The notes: generated by a model not told the origin, from the letters alone. 47,357 nt of DNA from an uncultured Eubacteriales bacterium (GCA_948537335.1 CAOUJG010000009.1:1-47357), one strand, 5' to 3'. Shown: positions 8,826-18,254, counted from the stretch's first letter. Made by a program: numbers and translations.

Positions 8826-9737
8826 TTAAGAATTCAAATAGCGAGAGACATTATCTGCCGCAATTGCGCCATCCGACGCCGCTGTAACTATCTGCCGCAG
8901 ATGCTTTTTTCTGGTGTCTCCCGCCACAAAAATCCCGTCAACACTAGTGTTGCAGCGCTCATCCGCCAATATGTAGCCGTCCTCGTCGAGGTCCACAAAG
9001 TCCGCAAACATGCCGTTATCCGGCTCCAAACCGATTGCAATAAAGACCGCCGCGACTTCCAAGGTTTTCTCTTTATTTGCAGCCTTGTCAAAAACATTGG
9101 CAAAAGAGACCAAGCCGCCATCATTCCCGCCAATTTCGTTGACAACCGTGCTGTAGCACAAGTTAATATTGCTTTTGGCCGTTGCCGCATCGAGCAACGC
9201 TTTTTCTGCGCGGGCTTTACCTCGGCGAATCAGCAGCGTCACGCTCTTGCAGATATTCGCCAAAAACATGGCGTCCTCAAGCGCGGTATTCCCGGCGCCA
9301 ACAACAGCAACGTCCTTGCCCTTAAAAAAGGCCCCGTCGCACGTGGCACAATAGGACACGCCTCTGCCGTAAAACTCATCCTCGCCACGGCAGCCAAGCT
9401 TTCTGCGCTTTACGCCATTCGCAATTATAACGCTCCTCGCGCTATGCTCGCCAGAAGATGTGATTACCATCTTTGCTTTTCCCGAAAAATTCACGCTCTG
9501 CACTTCTTCGAACAATATCTCGACGTGCTTATCCACAACTTGATTGTAAATATTTAGCGAGAAGTCCGCACCAGAGATTTTCTGGATGGCCGGATAATTT
9601 TCGACTTCGTCCGTTATAGCAACCTGCCCGCCGCAGACGTTCTTTTCAAAAACCTGAACAGAAAGCCCAGCCCTGGCCGCATACAAAGCCGCTGTCAGCC
9701 CCGCAGGGCCCGCTCCAATTATAATCACATCTTTCAC
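8826..9737 (-). CDS. trxB: Thioredoxin reductase
   Basis: FAD/NADPH disulfide reductase of 303 residues that keeps thioredoxin reduced. FAD-binding GAGPAGL is at residues 8-14, the redox-active C130-A-T-C133 in GVSYCATCDGAFF, and the NADPH-binding GAGNTALEDA just after. The C-terminal FAD motif GIFVAGDTRKK is present, though KHLRQIVTAASDGAIAA replaces the more usual YRQ version only slightly. I chose the GTG at 9737 because GGAGG is 8 bases upstream; a TTG at 9740 and an in-frame TTG at 9752 would overlap the ribosome binding site. It is the last gene of the proS-hydrolase-trxB run. Confidence 0.93.
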   Translation of the reverse strand: MKDVIIIGAGPAGLTAALYAARAGLSVQVFEKNVCGGQVAITDEVENYPAIQKISGADFSLNIYNQVVDKHVEILFEEVQSVNFSGKAKMVITSSGEHSARSVIIANGVKRRKLGCRGEDEFYGRGVSYCATCDGAFFKGKDVAVVGAGNTALEDAMFLANICKSVTLLIRRGKARAEKALLDAATAKSNINLCYSTVVNEIGGNDGGLVSFANVFDKAANKEKTLEVAAVFIAIGLEPDNGMFADFVDLDEDGYILADERCNTSVDGIFVAGDTRKKHLRQIVTAASDGAIAADNVSRYLNS

Positions 9738-9797
9738 CAACGCCACCTCCAAGCAAATTTTACCGTTCTCGCCTTACCCCTAGCCTCTATCGGCCGC

Positions 9798-11726
9798 TTA
9801 CTCTCCGTAAATTATCCTATGGAGCTCTTTTCGGTCTGCCTCGCCATTTATTCTGAACAGGTCCACCAAAAGCTCATACGGCTCTTTATCAAAGTATCCA
9901 TCCGGGTCGGTTAGCTTGCCTGTGCCGTCCGTCGTCCAACGCATCTGCGAATAGTCCGTCAGATAGCTAACGCCTTTGCTAAAAGTATTAAACTTTTTCG
10001 ACCACTCCGGGTAAAACCTTTGCATTATGTAGGTTGCCACTTTTATCGCCGTGCTGTCTTCGTTGCCGTCTTTCGTCGTAGTGCCGTTAACCTGCACTCC
10101 AGGCGGCGAACTATGTACAAGAAGCACGCTGCCGTCCACAAATTCGCAAATACACATATACACGTGCCCAGAGCCGCTCATAATATCGCCAACCTTGTGG
10201 TCCACAACATCCTCTTTAGCCCTAAATGTGCCAAACCCACGGTTTGAAAACTCCGCAGCCATCTTGCTAGAGGGCATCACATAGCCCAGATTATTAGGCT
10301 CCGTGTTAAACACGTTGTAAATGAGCCAACCGATGAAACCCGAACAGTCCAGGCCGTTAAGAAGTTCATATCTGTGATTTTTAAAGTCATAATCAGCGCC
10401 CTGTGTATCATAAAAGTCTTTCCATTCCGGCCTAATTCCTATGCAGATTGCGCCATCGCCCGCACCATTATCTTCTTCATTCCAGCCTCCACCCCATATG
10501 TATAGGGTTCTTCCCGCTGGAAAAAGCGAGGTAATCAAGAGGTTCTTAAGCGTAGGTAGACCTGGCACAGGGATAGCATAAGAATCGCTGTTGTCAAGCT
10601 GCTTTTTGACGTCCTCTCTAAACATATACATGTCCTTGCCATAAAACTTAAACCAGTGCTCCGGATCCCCGTGATCACTTGCAATTCCCATAGTGTGGCC
10701 TTCGCAATGAGAGATTATATCCTTCGCCGTCAAGTTAAACTGCTTGCAAAGCAAGACGCACAGATTAACCGCGTTATTATAGGCCTTTTCAAAGTACTCT
10801 CTAGTTGCGTCTATATTGATTTCAAGGATTTTGTCCTTTGCTTGTGAATAAATAATTCCGTTCGACTCACAAATTTCTATGCTTATAAGATAATTGTTAC
10901 CAGCGCCACCACAGTGCCATCCTCTATGATTCCATGGCAGGATTTGCAAGGCCCCTTCATCGTTCAAAAACACATGGACACAAGCCTCGCGCGCTATTTC
11001 GCCCTTCTGGTAGGACTTATTCCACTCTTTATACCAAGTCTTCGGCATCACCCCCGGGCACGCCGTAGAATGTATCATTATGCCCTTAACAGGGCTCATA
11101 ACACGGCCCACTCTAATGCAGTCATTCCTCGTCATAAACTTGGGCTCAACTTTTAAATCGCTTCCGTCCAAAAGCTCTTTTTTTAAGGTAGCCAAACCAT
11201 CATATTTTTCGTCCAAAGCCACAGCCTCAACGATTTTATCATAAATGAGCTTTGCAGTCGGCTCGTCTATGCCTGCTACTATTTTAGGCCTTACATTTTC
11301 GTCTGATTTCAGTGCCTCATAAAACGATCTTAGCATCTGTGGCTCCAACGCTTCGATGCTCTCTAAAATGTCATTTGCGTCAACTTTTTCCACATTAGCA
11401 TCTTTATCATTTTTGTGCAATTCATCTTTGGCGTTCACTCTTTTTTGAAGCAAGATCCAGGTATTTTCGTCCACTATTTCTTTAAATTTCGTTTTTAATT
11501 GCTCATCATTTTTTATTTTTTCACGCCATTTTTCTATTGTTTGCACATCTAAATTATCAAAATCTTTCAAAAGTTTCCTTATTTCAACAACGTCTGCCTC
11601 TACCTGCTCTTCGTTTCGCAAATCCCGGCCTTCAGCAAGTGGCAAAGTTGCAGTTGACTGCACCGTGGCCGTAGCCATAAGCACAGACGCCATCATTAAA
11701 GACACAATTCTTTTTACGGTATTCAA
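9798..11726 (-). CDS. Exported two-domain peptidoglycan hydrolase: amidase_2 plus NlpC/P60-like
   Basis: A secreted cell-wall enzyme of about 642 residues. A signal peptide (hydrophobic core IVSLMMASVLMATATV) is followed by a charged helical linker to about 195 of unknown role. Next is an N-acetylmuramoyl-L-alanine amidase_2/PGRP domain (about 210-375; zinc ligand candidates H219 in MIHSTACPG and H340 in SHCEGH). After that comes an NlpC/P60-like cysteine peptidase domain with candidate triad C461 (LDCSGF), H521 (GHVYM) and H538 (LVHSS). Together they would cut both the sugar-peptide amide and a stem-peptide bond. I chose the TTG at 11726, 9 bases after GGAGG; the ATG at 11735 touches that site. 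It follows proS closely. Confidence 0.85.
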   Translation of the reverse strand: MNTVKRIVSLMMASVLMATATVQSTATLPLAEGRDLRNEEQVEADVVEIRKLLKDFDNLDVQTIEKWREKIKNDEQLKTKFKEIVDENTWILLQKRVNAKDELHKNDKDANVEKVDANDILESIEALEPQMLRSFYEALKSDENVRPKIVAGIDEPTAKLIYDKIVEAVALDEKYDGLATLKKELLDGSDLKVEPKFMTRNDCIRVGRVMSPVKGIMIHSTACPGVMPKTWYKEWNKSYQKGEIAREACVHVFLNDEGALQILPWNHRGWHCGGAGNNYLISIEICESNGIIYSQAKDKILEINIDATREYFEKAYNNAVNLCVLLCKQFNLTAKDIISHCEGHTMGIASDHGDPEHWFKFYGKDMYMFREDVKKQLDNSDSYAIPVPGLPTLKNLLITSLFPAGRTLYIWGGGWNEEDNGAGDGAICIGIRPEWKDFYDTQGADYDFKNHRYELLNGLDCSGFIGWLIYNVFNTEPNNLGYVMPSSKMAAEFSNRGFGTFRAKEDVVDHKVGDIMSGSGHVYMCICEFVDGSVLLVHSSPPGVQVNGTTTKDGNEDSTAIKVATYIMQRFYPEWSKKFNTFSKGVSYLTDYSQMRWTTDGTGKLTDPDGYFDKEPYELLVDLFRINGEADRKELHRIIYGE

Positions 11727-11750
11727 ATTCAACATCCTCCAAAACAAAAT

Positions 11751-13454
11751 TTAATTTTTATAAAAATCTTCCACAAACGCGAATACTTCGCCATAATTTA
11801 TGTACTTAGACTCTCTGCCGTTTCTCATCACCACCTCCACCTGGCCATTTTCTAAGTTACGCTTGCTAACAATAATCCGCAGCGGGATCCCCAACAAATC
11901 AGCATCCGCAAACTGCGCTCCAGCCGATATTTTTCTGTCATCAAGCAAAACTTCGAACTTGCCACTTAAGATTTCGTATAGCTCCTGGGCCTTTTCCCGA
12001 ACGCTGTCCTCACTCAGGTTAAGCGCACAGATGTAAACTTGCCACGGAGCAACGCTTTTGGGCCAAATCGGGCCAAAGTCATCATGCGAAGCCTCAATAA
12101 TCCCAGCAATAAGCCGGCCAATCCCAATCCCATAGCAGCCCATAATCGGCGTCTTTTGAGCCCCGTCTTTGTCCGTGTACCGCATAGCCATGCTCTTCGT
12201 GTACTTTGAGCCAAGCTTAAAGATGTTCCCCATTTCTATGCCGCGGGTAACCCTCAACGGGGCCCCACAAGCTGGGCAAAGCTGGCCTTCCGTAACCTTA
12301 GCAACGTCGTTAAACTCTATATCTTTGCTTAAATCCCTAAAAAAGCTAAAGCCCTTAACGTGGTAATCCGGCTTGTTGGCGCCAACCACCATGTTCACCC
12401 GATTTTTCAAAGAGCTATCAATCACAACTTTAAAACTGTCCAAAAATTCGTTGCTTGGTCCGATAAAACCTGGCACTAGGCCGTATTTCTGCAAATCACT
12501 AAGCTCATTTACCTCGGACTTGACTAAATTTCGCAGTTTGGCTTCGTTAACCTGCAAGTCTCCGCGAATAAACACGATCACAGGTGACTTCAAATCGTCC
12601 GCATAATATGCAACCGCCTTCACTGTGCAGCTTTCGTCTATGTTCAAAAATTTTGCCAAGTCTTCAATCGACTTAACGCCCGGTGTATGTACAAGTTCAT
12701 TAGCTTCTTCGGCAGCATCGGCGTTATGATCTTCTTGCTGGCAAGTCGCAACCTCCATATTCGCTTTGTATCCGCATTTTTCACAGATAATTATCGAGTC
12801 TTCCCCCGCCCCAGAAAGCAGCATAAATTCGTGCGCGCCCGTGCCGCCCATCATGCCGGTGTCGGAATATATCGAAACAACGTCCAAGCCCACTCTCTCA
12901 AAGATTCGCTCATAAGCCTTGTGGACTTTATCGTAATACTCGTCCAGGTCTTCAGCAGAAGTGTGGAACGAATAAGCATCCTTCATCGTGAACTCGCGAA
13001 CCCGGATCAATCCCCCGCGAGCCCTGGGTTCGTCGCGAAACTTCGTCTGAATCTGGTATATCATAAAGGGGTAGTCAAGGTACGACTTCGCCTCGGTTTT
13101 GGCCAAATGCACGGCGGCCTCCTCGTGAGTCATCGAGAGCACCATGTCTCTATTTGCCCGATCCGTTAGCCGCAAAAGCTCGCTGCCAACGCTAGAAAAC
13201 CGGCCAGACTCCTTCCACAGCTCCGCCGGCACCACCACTGGCAGCAGCACCTCTTGTCCACCTATTTTGTCCATTTCTTCGCGGATTATCTTCTCTATCT
13301 TTTGCTGGATCCTCACACAAGGCGTCAGCAAAGAATATATACCACTTCCGACCGGCCGTATATAGCCACCTCGCAACAAATAAACATGGCTAATCAGCGT
13401 AGCCTCGGCCGGCTTTGCCCTTAAGCGCTCACCAAACAAGTTGCTCATCAACAT
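11751..13454 (-). CDS. proS: Prolyl-tRNA synthetase (bacterial type)
   Basis: Class II aminoacyl-tRNA synthetase, 567 residues. Motif 1 region (residues 60-80), motif 2 (FRDEPRARGGLIRVREFTMKD, split around 137-157) and motif 3 (GIGIGRLIAGIIEASHD) are all present. Between motifs 2 and 3 is the YbaK-like editing insertion (about 225-380) that hydrolyses mischarged Ala-tRNA(Pro), so this is the long ProS type found in most bacteria. The C-terminal anticodon-binding domain ends at 567. Start ATG at 13454, with an AGGGAGTAAGGG site. No T-box leader is visible; the 5' leader is short. It is first in an operon with the hydrolase and trxB. Confidence 0.97.
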   Translation of the reverse strand: MLMSNLFGERLRAKPAEATLISHVYLLRGGYIRPVGSGIYSLLTPCVRIQQKIEKIIREEMDKIGGQEVLLPVVVPAELWKESGRFSSVGSELLRLTDRANRDMVLSMTHEEAAVHLAKTEAKSYLDYPFMIYQIQTKFRDEPRARGGLIRVREFTMKDAYSFHTSAEDLDEYYDKVHKAYERIFERVGLDVVSIYSDTGMMGGTGAHEFMLLSGAGEDSIIICEKCGYKANMEVATCQQEDHNADAAEEANELVHTPGVKSIEDLAKFLNIDESCTVKAVAYYADDLKSPVIVFIRGDLQVNEAKLRNLVKSEVNELSDLQKYGLVPGFIGPSNEFLDSFKVVIDSSLKNRVNMVVGANKPDYHVKGFSFFRDLSKDIEFNDVAKVTEGQLCPACGAPLRVTRGIEMGNIFKLGSKYTKSMAMRYTDKDGAQKTPIMGCYGIGIGRLIAGIIEASHDDFGPIWPKSVAPWQVYICALNLSEDSVREKAQELYEILSGKFEVLLDDRKISAGAQFADADLLGIPLRIIVSKRNLENGQVEVVMRNGRESKYINYGEVFAFVEDFYKN

Positions 13455-13492
13455 AACAAACCCTTACTCCCTCTTGCTTTTTGATGAGTTTT

Positions 13493-13521
13493 ATTTTACC
13501 ACATCCTCAAATTTGTTGCAA
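13493..13521 (-). promoter_or_regulatory. Promoter of the proS operon
   Basis: Minus strand TTGCAA (13516-13521) and TAAAAT (13493-13498) with 17-base spacing, 39 bases before the proS ATG. The -35 sits inside the perfect 12-base palindrome TTGTTGCAACAA. Confidence 0.6.
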
Positions 13522-13543
13522 CAATGTTACGATTATTAAAAAC

Positions 13544-13572
13544 TTGACACACTATCAAAGTTGAGCTAAAAT
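13544..13572 (+). promoter_or_regulatory. Promoter of the rhamnose cluster
   Basis: TTGACA (13544-13549) and TAAAAT (13567-13572) with 17-base spacing, 38 bases before the first ATG. It is divergent from the proS promoter; the two -35 boxes are 22 bases apart. Confidence 0.75.
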
Positions 13573-13609
13573 TTCTTTTGTGTAAAATATGTGACGAAAA
13601 GAGTTAAAA

Positions 13610-14392
13610 ATGAAAAAAATTTCCATTTGCATTGTGACTCATAACAACGAAAACAATATTTTATCGGTGCTAAGCTGCATTTACCGCCATTCCAAGAATT
13701 TTATTTTCGAAACTTTTGTTGTTGATAGCAACTCATCTGATAGAACTGTTGAGCTGGTACGCCGGCATTTTCCGCAAGTTACGTTGATTCCTCTGCCGCA
13801 AAATAGGGGCTTTGGCTTTGGGCATAATCGGGTTTTGAACCGCATAGATTCTGACTTTCACGTTATTTTGAATCCGGACATTACCTTTGACACGAATATT
13901 TTTGACGGTTTGTCAAGTTTTTTGGAGAATAATCCGGACGTTGCCATGGTTGTGCCACAAATATTAAATACGGATGGCTCTGTGCAGGCATTGCCTCGGC
14001 GTATCCCCAAGCTGAAATATCTTATTAGCGGCCGGCTCGAACGCTTTGGCAGAGTTTTCAAAAAGTGGCGGGGTGAATACACCTGCAGCGGTAAAAATTT
14101 TGATAAGCCTGTAGAAATCGACTTTTGCAGCGGTTGCTTTATTATGATTCGGACGAAGATTTTTAAAAAGCTACGCGGCTTTGACGAACGCTTTATTATG
14201 TATTTTGAAGATGCTGATTTAACCCGGCGAGCGCAATGTTACGGCAAAACGGTGCTGAACCCCGATTTTTGCGCCACTCACGCTTGGGAGCGCGCCAGTG
14301 CTAAACGCTTTAAATATTTGTGCATTCACGTTGATTCTATGGTAAAATATTTTAAAAAATGGCACAGCAAAGGAGGCGCCAAATTTATATGA
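13610..14392 (+). CDS. GT2 glycosyltransferase, WbbL/rhamnosyltransferase-like
   Basis: A 260-residue GT-A fold transferase, first gene of the rhamnose cluster. Visible motifs: N-terminal ISICIVTHNNENNI (nucleotide-sugar binding), VVDSNSSDRT (about 43-52), the acidic metal-binding equivalent NPDI (about 88-91) and the family block SGCFIMI...GFDERFIMYFEDADL (about 178-205). WbbL-like enzymes transfer L-rhamnose from dTDP-L-rhamnose onto a cell-wall or polysaccharide acceptor, which fits the neighbours. It has no membrane segment. The ribosome binding site is weak (AAAAGAG). Its TGA overlaps the ATG of the next gene by four bases (ATGA), implying translational coupling. The acceptor is unknown. 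Confidence 0.85.
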   Translation: MKKISICIVTHNNENNILSVLSCIYRHSKNFIFETFVVDSNSSDRTVELVRRHFPQVTLIPLPQNRGFGFGHNRVLNRIDSDFHVILNPDITFDTNIFDGLSSFLENNPDVAMVVPQILNTDGSVQALPRRIPKLKYLISGRLERFGRVFKKWRGEYTCSGKNFDKPVEIDFCSGCFIMIRTKIFKKLRGFDERFIMYFEDADLTRRAQCYGKTVLNPDFCATHAWERASAKRFKYLCIHVDSMVKYFKKWHSKGGAKFI

Positions 14393-15264
14393 AGGGGATC
14401 ATTTTGGCCGGGGGCTCTGGCACCAGGCTGTATCCGTCCACTTTGGCTGTTTCGAAGCAGCTTTTGACCGTTTACGACAAGCCCATGATTTACTATCCTT
14501 TGTCGATTTTGCTGCTTTCTAGCGTCCGCGAAATTTTGATAATCTCTACCCCGCGCGATTTGCCGCTATATAAAGAGCTGCTTGGTGACGGCTCTTCGCT
14601 CGGTGTGCGTTTTGAATATGTTGTGCAGACTGAGCCTCGCGGACTTGCGGACGCTTTTATTTTGGGGGAGAGTTTTATCGGCAACGACAACGTTTGCCTT
14701 ATTTTGGGCGACAATATTTTTTATGGATATAATTTTAGTGATCGCTTAAAAAGGGCGGCGCTTCGCGAAAGTGGCGCAACTATTTTTGGATATCATGTGA
14801 GTAATCCTAGTGATTTCGGCGTTGTGGAGTTTGACAGCGCCGGGAATGTGCTTTCTATTGAGGAAAAACCCGCTAAACCGAAGTCGAACTACGCCATTCC
14901 GGGGCTTTATTTTTACGACAACAACGTCGTTGAAATCGCCAAAAACGTTAAGCCTTCGGCCAGGGGCGAGCTCGAGATCACTTCGGTGAACAATGAATAT
15001 TTAAAGCAAAAGAGCCTGAAGGTGGAGCTTTTTGGGCGAGGTATGGCTTGGCTAGACAGCGGGACTCATCGGTCTATGCTGGCGGCAGCTAATTTTGTAG
15101 AAGCGGTGCAGACTCGGCAGGGGCTGTATATCGCCTGCATTGAGGAGATCGCCTACCGCAACGGCTTTATCGACAGCGAGCACCTTTTGAATCTGGCCGA
15201 TCGGCTAAAAAAGACGGAATACGGCCAATATCTCTATAAAGTGGCCACGGAGGCTATTGTTTGA
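14389..15264 (+). CDS. rfbA: Glucose-1-phosphate thymidylyltransferase
   Basis: First step of dTDP-L-rhamnose synthesis: glucose-1-phosphate plus dTTP gives dTDP-glucose. The protein has 291 residues. The nucleotidyltransferase signature GGSGTRLYP is at residues 8-16, followed by SKQLLTVYDKPMIYYPLS (21-38) and the catalytic-site stretch LGDNIFYG. The ATG at 14389 was chosen because AGGAGG lies 12 bases upstream and the protein then begins MKGIILAG as in homologues; the frame is open further upstream but has no better site. ATGA overlap with the preceding glycosyltransferase. Confidence 0.96.
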   Translation: MKGIILAGGSGTRLYPSTLAVSKQLLTVYDKPMIYYPLSILLLSSVREILIISTPRDLPLYKELLGDGSSLGVRFEYVVQTEPRGLADAFILGESFIGNDNVCLILGDNIFYGYNFSDRLKRAALRESGATIFGYHVSNPSDFGVVEFDSAGNVLSIEEKPAKPKSNYAIPGLYFYDNNVVEIAKNVKPSARGELEITSVNNEYLKQKSLKVELFGRGMAWLDSGTHRSMLAAANFVEAVQTRQGLYIACIEEIAYRNGFIDSEHLLNLADRLKKTEYGQYLYKVATEAIV

Positions 15265-15297
15265 CGCAAACACTTTAACTAACGGGAGGTTCTTTTT

Positions 15298-16191
15298 TTG
15301 AAGATACTTATAACAGGTTCTAAGGGACAGCTGGGCAGCGAACTGACTTCTATTTTGAAAAACAAAAAGAGTGAGATTGGGGCAATTAGTCCGCTGTATG
15401 ATGGCTGCGAGGTTGTCGCTGCGGACGCCGATACGCTTGATATTACCGACGCTTTGAAGGTAAATTCTTTTTTGGAAAATTTTTCGCCGGATGTCGTTAT
15501 AAATTGCGCCGCTATGACTAATGTTGATGGCTGCGAGACTAATCTTGCGCTTGCGATACGGGTTAACGCGATTGGCCCTTTGAACATCGCGCGGGCTTGC
15601 GAAAAAATCGGCGCAAAGCTGGTTCATGTCTCTACCGACTACGTCTTTGATGGCAAAAGTTCCGCGCCGTACCGCGAGTGGGACATCTGTGCACCTAATA
15701 GCATTTACGGAAAATCTAAGCTCTTGGGCGAGCAATATGTGCGCGAACAGACTTGCCGCTATTTTATCGTCCGCACGGCCTGGCTTTATGGATACATCGG
15801 TAACAATTTTGTTCGAACTATCCTGAAGCTGGCCAAAGAACGGGATCATATAAAGGTGGTTAAAGATCAAGTCGGCAACCCGACTAACGCGAACGATTTA
15901 GCGCATCATATTTTGAAAATGGCGGTCACGGACAATTATGGAATTTACCATTGTACTGGTGCTGGTGAGGTCTCTTGGTTTGACTTTGCCTCGCTGATTG
16001 TTAAGTACGCTGGTCTCAGTTGTGAAGTGCTGCCTTGTGGGACTGATGAGTTTCCTAAAGTGGCTAAGCGTCCGGGATTTTCAGCGCTCGATAATTTAAT
16101 GCTGCGCTGCACAGTCGGCGACGAAATGCGCCCTTGGCAGGATGCCCTTTTGACGTACATAAACACGCTGAACAAGGAGAATGATTTATGA
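15298..16191 (+). CDS. rfbD: dTDP-4-dehydrorhamnose reductase
   Basis: Last step of dTDP-L-rhamnose synthesis, NAD(P)H reduction of dTDP-4-keto-L-rhamnose; 297 residues, short-chain reductase fold. The dinucleotide-binding motif GSKGQLGSEL is at residues 7-16, and the catalytic tyrosine-lysine pair lies in YGKSKLLGE after the STDYVFDG block (about 113-145). The start is TTG with GGGAGG 8 bases upstream. The C-terminal TGA overlaps the rfbB ATG by four bases. Gene order rfbA-rfbD-rfbB differs from the classic rfbBDAC but all four enzymes are present. Confidence 0.95.
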   Translation: MKILITGSKGQLGSELTSILKNKKSEIGAISPLYDGCEVVAADADTLDITDALKVNSFLENFSPDVVINCAAMTNVDGCETNLALAIRVNAIGPLNIARACEKIGAKLVHVSTDYVFDGKSSAPYREWDICAPNSIYGKSKLLGEQYVREQTCRYFIVRTAWLYGYIGNNFVRTILKLAKERDHIKVVKDQVGNPTNANDLAHHILKMAVTDNYGIYHCTGAGEVSWFDFASLIVKYAGLSCEVLPCGTDEFPKVAKRPGFSALDNLMLRCTVGDEMRPWQDALLTYINTLNKENDL

Positions 16192-17246
16192 AAACTTATT
16201 TGGTGACCGGTGGTGCGGGCTTTATCGGCTCAAATTTTATTCACTACATGCTTAAAAAACATCGAGATATTCGGATTATAAATGTGGATAAGCTCACCTA
16301 TGCCGGGAATCTTGAGAATTTGAAGAGCTGCGAAAATAACGAAAATTACGAATTTGTCCATGCCGATATTTGCGATTTGGCCGCCGTGAAAGAAATATTT
16401 AGCAAGAACGAGATCGATTATGTTGTGAACTTTGCGGCCGAAAGTCACGTGGACCGGAGCATTCGGGAACCTGAGATTTTTGTAAAAACTAATGTTGCGG
16501 GCACGGTTAATCTTTTGAACGTTGCTAAAGAATTTTGGACTATTGGTGAGGATAAATACCGCGCGGGATGCAAGTTTTTGCAGATTTCTACCGATGAGGT
16601 TTACGGCTCCTTGGGTCAGACGGGATATTTTATGGAGACAACGCCGCTTTGCCCGCACAGTCCGTATTCTGCTAGCAAGGCAGGCGCTGATATGCTCGTT
16701 TTGGCCTATTTTGACACTTACAAGTTCCCGGTTAACATCACCCGCTGCTCCAACAACTACGGGCCTTATCAGTTCCCGGAGAAGCTCATTCCGCTCATGA
16801 TAAACAATGCGCTTAATCAAAAAAGCTTGCCGGTCTATGGCGACGGCTTGAATATTCGTGATTGGTTGTATGTGGAGGACCACTGCAAAGCTGTTGATAT
16901 GGTCATTCACGATGGCAAGATTGGCGAGGTTTATAATATTGGCGGGCACAACGAGCGTACGAATATTGATATTGTGAAGACGATTCTGGCTTACATTAAG
17001 GAGCTTACGGGCTCTTCGGTGGACGAGACTTTAATTACGCACGTTAAGGACCGCAAGGGGCACGACCGGCGTTATGGCATTGCGCCGGATAAAATTCGCA
17101 AAGACCTTGGCTGGTCGCCCGAAACAATTTTTGACGTGGGCATAAAAAAGACGATTAAATGGTACCTTGAAAACGAGGGCTGGGTGAGAAATATCACAAA
17201 TGGCCAGTATAAAGAGTATTACCAAAAAATGTACGGAGATCGATGA
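16188..17246 (+). CDS. rfbB: dTDP-glucose 4,6-dehydratase
   Basis: Second step of dTDP-L-rhamnose synthesis; 352 residues, extended short-chain dehydrogenase. NAD-binding GGAGFIGSNF is at residues 8-17; FAAESHVDRSI (about 82-92), the active-site region STDEVYGSLG (about 126-135) and the catalytic Y-x-x-x-K in YSASKAGAD (about 160-168) are intact, as is RCSNNYGPYQFPEK. The start ATG has AGGAGA 7 bases upstream and overlaps the rfbD stop. Length and motif order are standard. Confidence 0.97.
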   Translation: MKTYLVTGGAGFIGSNFIHYMLKKHRDIRIINVDKLTYAGNLENLKSCENNENYEFVHADICDLAAVKEIFSKNEIDYVVNFAAESHVDRSIREPEIFVKTNVAGTVNLLNVAKEFWTIGEDKYRAGCKFLQISTDEVYGSLGQTGYFMETTPLCPHSPYSASKAGADMLVLAYFDTYKFPVNITRCSNNYGPYQFPEKLIPLMINNALNQKSLPVYGDGLNIRDWLYVEDHCKAVDMVIHDGKIGEVYNIGGHNERTNIDIVKTILAYIKELTGSSVDETLITHVKDRKGHDRRYGIAPDKIRKDLGWSPETIFDVGIKKTIKWYLENEGWVRNITNGQYKEYYQKMYGDR

Positions 17247-17248
17247 TT

Positions 17249-18241
17249 ATGACTAAAGTTTCTGTTGCTCTTGCTACCTTCAATGGCGAAAAATACGTCG
17301 AAAAACAGCTTAAATCTCTCCTTTTGCAGCGCCGAAAAATCGACGAAGTTATCATTGTGGACGACGCTTCTACCGATAATACTGCCGATATTATCAAGAA
17401 TTTTATTGAGCGGAATCGGCTTTCTGCTAGCTGGCACTTTTTTGTTAATGAGAAGAACCTAGGTTTTTTGCGCAATTTCAAGAGAGCTATAGAAAAAACC
17501 AGCGGCGACGTTATCTTCTTGTGTGACCAAGATGACATCTGGTACAAGACGAAGGTTGACTCTATGCTTAGCCGCTTTGAGTCTAACGAGCACATAAAGG
17601 CGATGTACTCTGGCTTTAAGGTTATTGACGAGAACGACACGTTTATTAAGCCGCGCAGCAGCTTTATGCATTCTAACAATAACTTGATTAAATTTCGCAT
17701 TGAGCCCTTTGACACCGTTAAGATCGAGCTTTCTACCATCTGCAATTACAATATTTCTCCCGGATGCACCTTGGCGTTTACGCGCGAGGTTCGAGATATT
17801 TACATTGAAAAGACGAAAAATATCTGTGTGCACGATTGGGAGATCGCCCTGATTGCCGCGTTTTTAGATGGCCTTTATTTTTTTAATACACCGCTTACAA
17901 ATTATCGCATTCACCCTGGCAACGCCATCGGCCTTCCCGCGTTTTCTAAAAAGTCGCTCTATAACAAGGGCAAGGCTGCGCTTTCTTGTTGTACTCGGGT
18001 AGACAACGCGAAAAAGGTTTACTCCTATTTGAGCGCAATGGAGGTTTATCAAAACCTGTTGCCGCCCGATAAATTGAAGGTTTTGACTAGTAGTGTGAAT
18101 TTTGCCAAGACTCGGTTAAAGGCTTTGGAAGAAAAAAAGTTTCGCAAATTGTTGGAGCTTTATAAATGTGCTGGCAATTATTCAAAGTCGGTCACCTTTA
18201 AAGGGCGGCTTGCGGACATTTTTTGTGTATTAAAAAAGTAA
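17249..18241 (+). CDS. GT2 glycosyltransferase, DQDD type
   Basis: A 330-residue glycosyltransferase with N-terminal VSVALATFNGEKYV, the nucleotide-binding VDDASTDNT (about 36-44) and the metal/donor-binding cluster FLCDQDDIW (about 90-98), typical of GT2 enzymes in rhamnose-containing polysaccharide loci. A central region includes CVHDWEIALIAAF, where the D/E is the probable catalytic base area. The second ATG was chosen because GGAG lies 10 bases upstream; the ATG at 17243, which would overlap the rfbB stop, sits only 4 bases from it. It is followed by rfbC after 13 bases. Substrate is inferred from context only. Confidence 0.83.
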   Translation: MTKVSVALATFNGEKYVEKQLKSLLLQRRKIDEVIIVDDASTDNTADIIKNFIERNRLSASWHFFVNEKNLGFLRNFKRAIEKTSGDVIFLCDQDDIWYKTKVDSMLSRFESNEHIKAMYSGFKVIDENDTFIKPRSSFMHSNNNLIKFRIEPFDTVKIELSTICNYNISPGCTLAFTREVRDIYIEKTKNICVHDWEIALIAAFLDGLYFFNTPLTNYRIHPGNAIGLPAFSKKSLYNKGKAALSCCTRVDNAKKVYSYLSAMEVYQNLLPPDKLKVLTSSVNFAKTRLKALEEKKFRKLLELYKCAGNYSKSVTFKGRLADIFCVLKK

Positions 18242-18254
18242 AGGAGCTTGCAGC

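Noticed and set aside
8757..9557. 266-codon plus-strand frame over trxB
   Set aside because: Antisense of an intact trxB with all motifs; no start signal.
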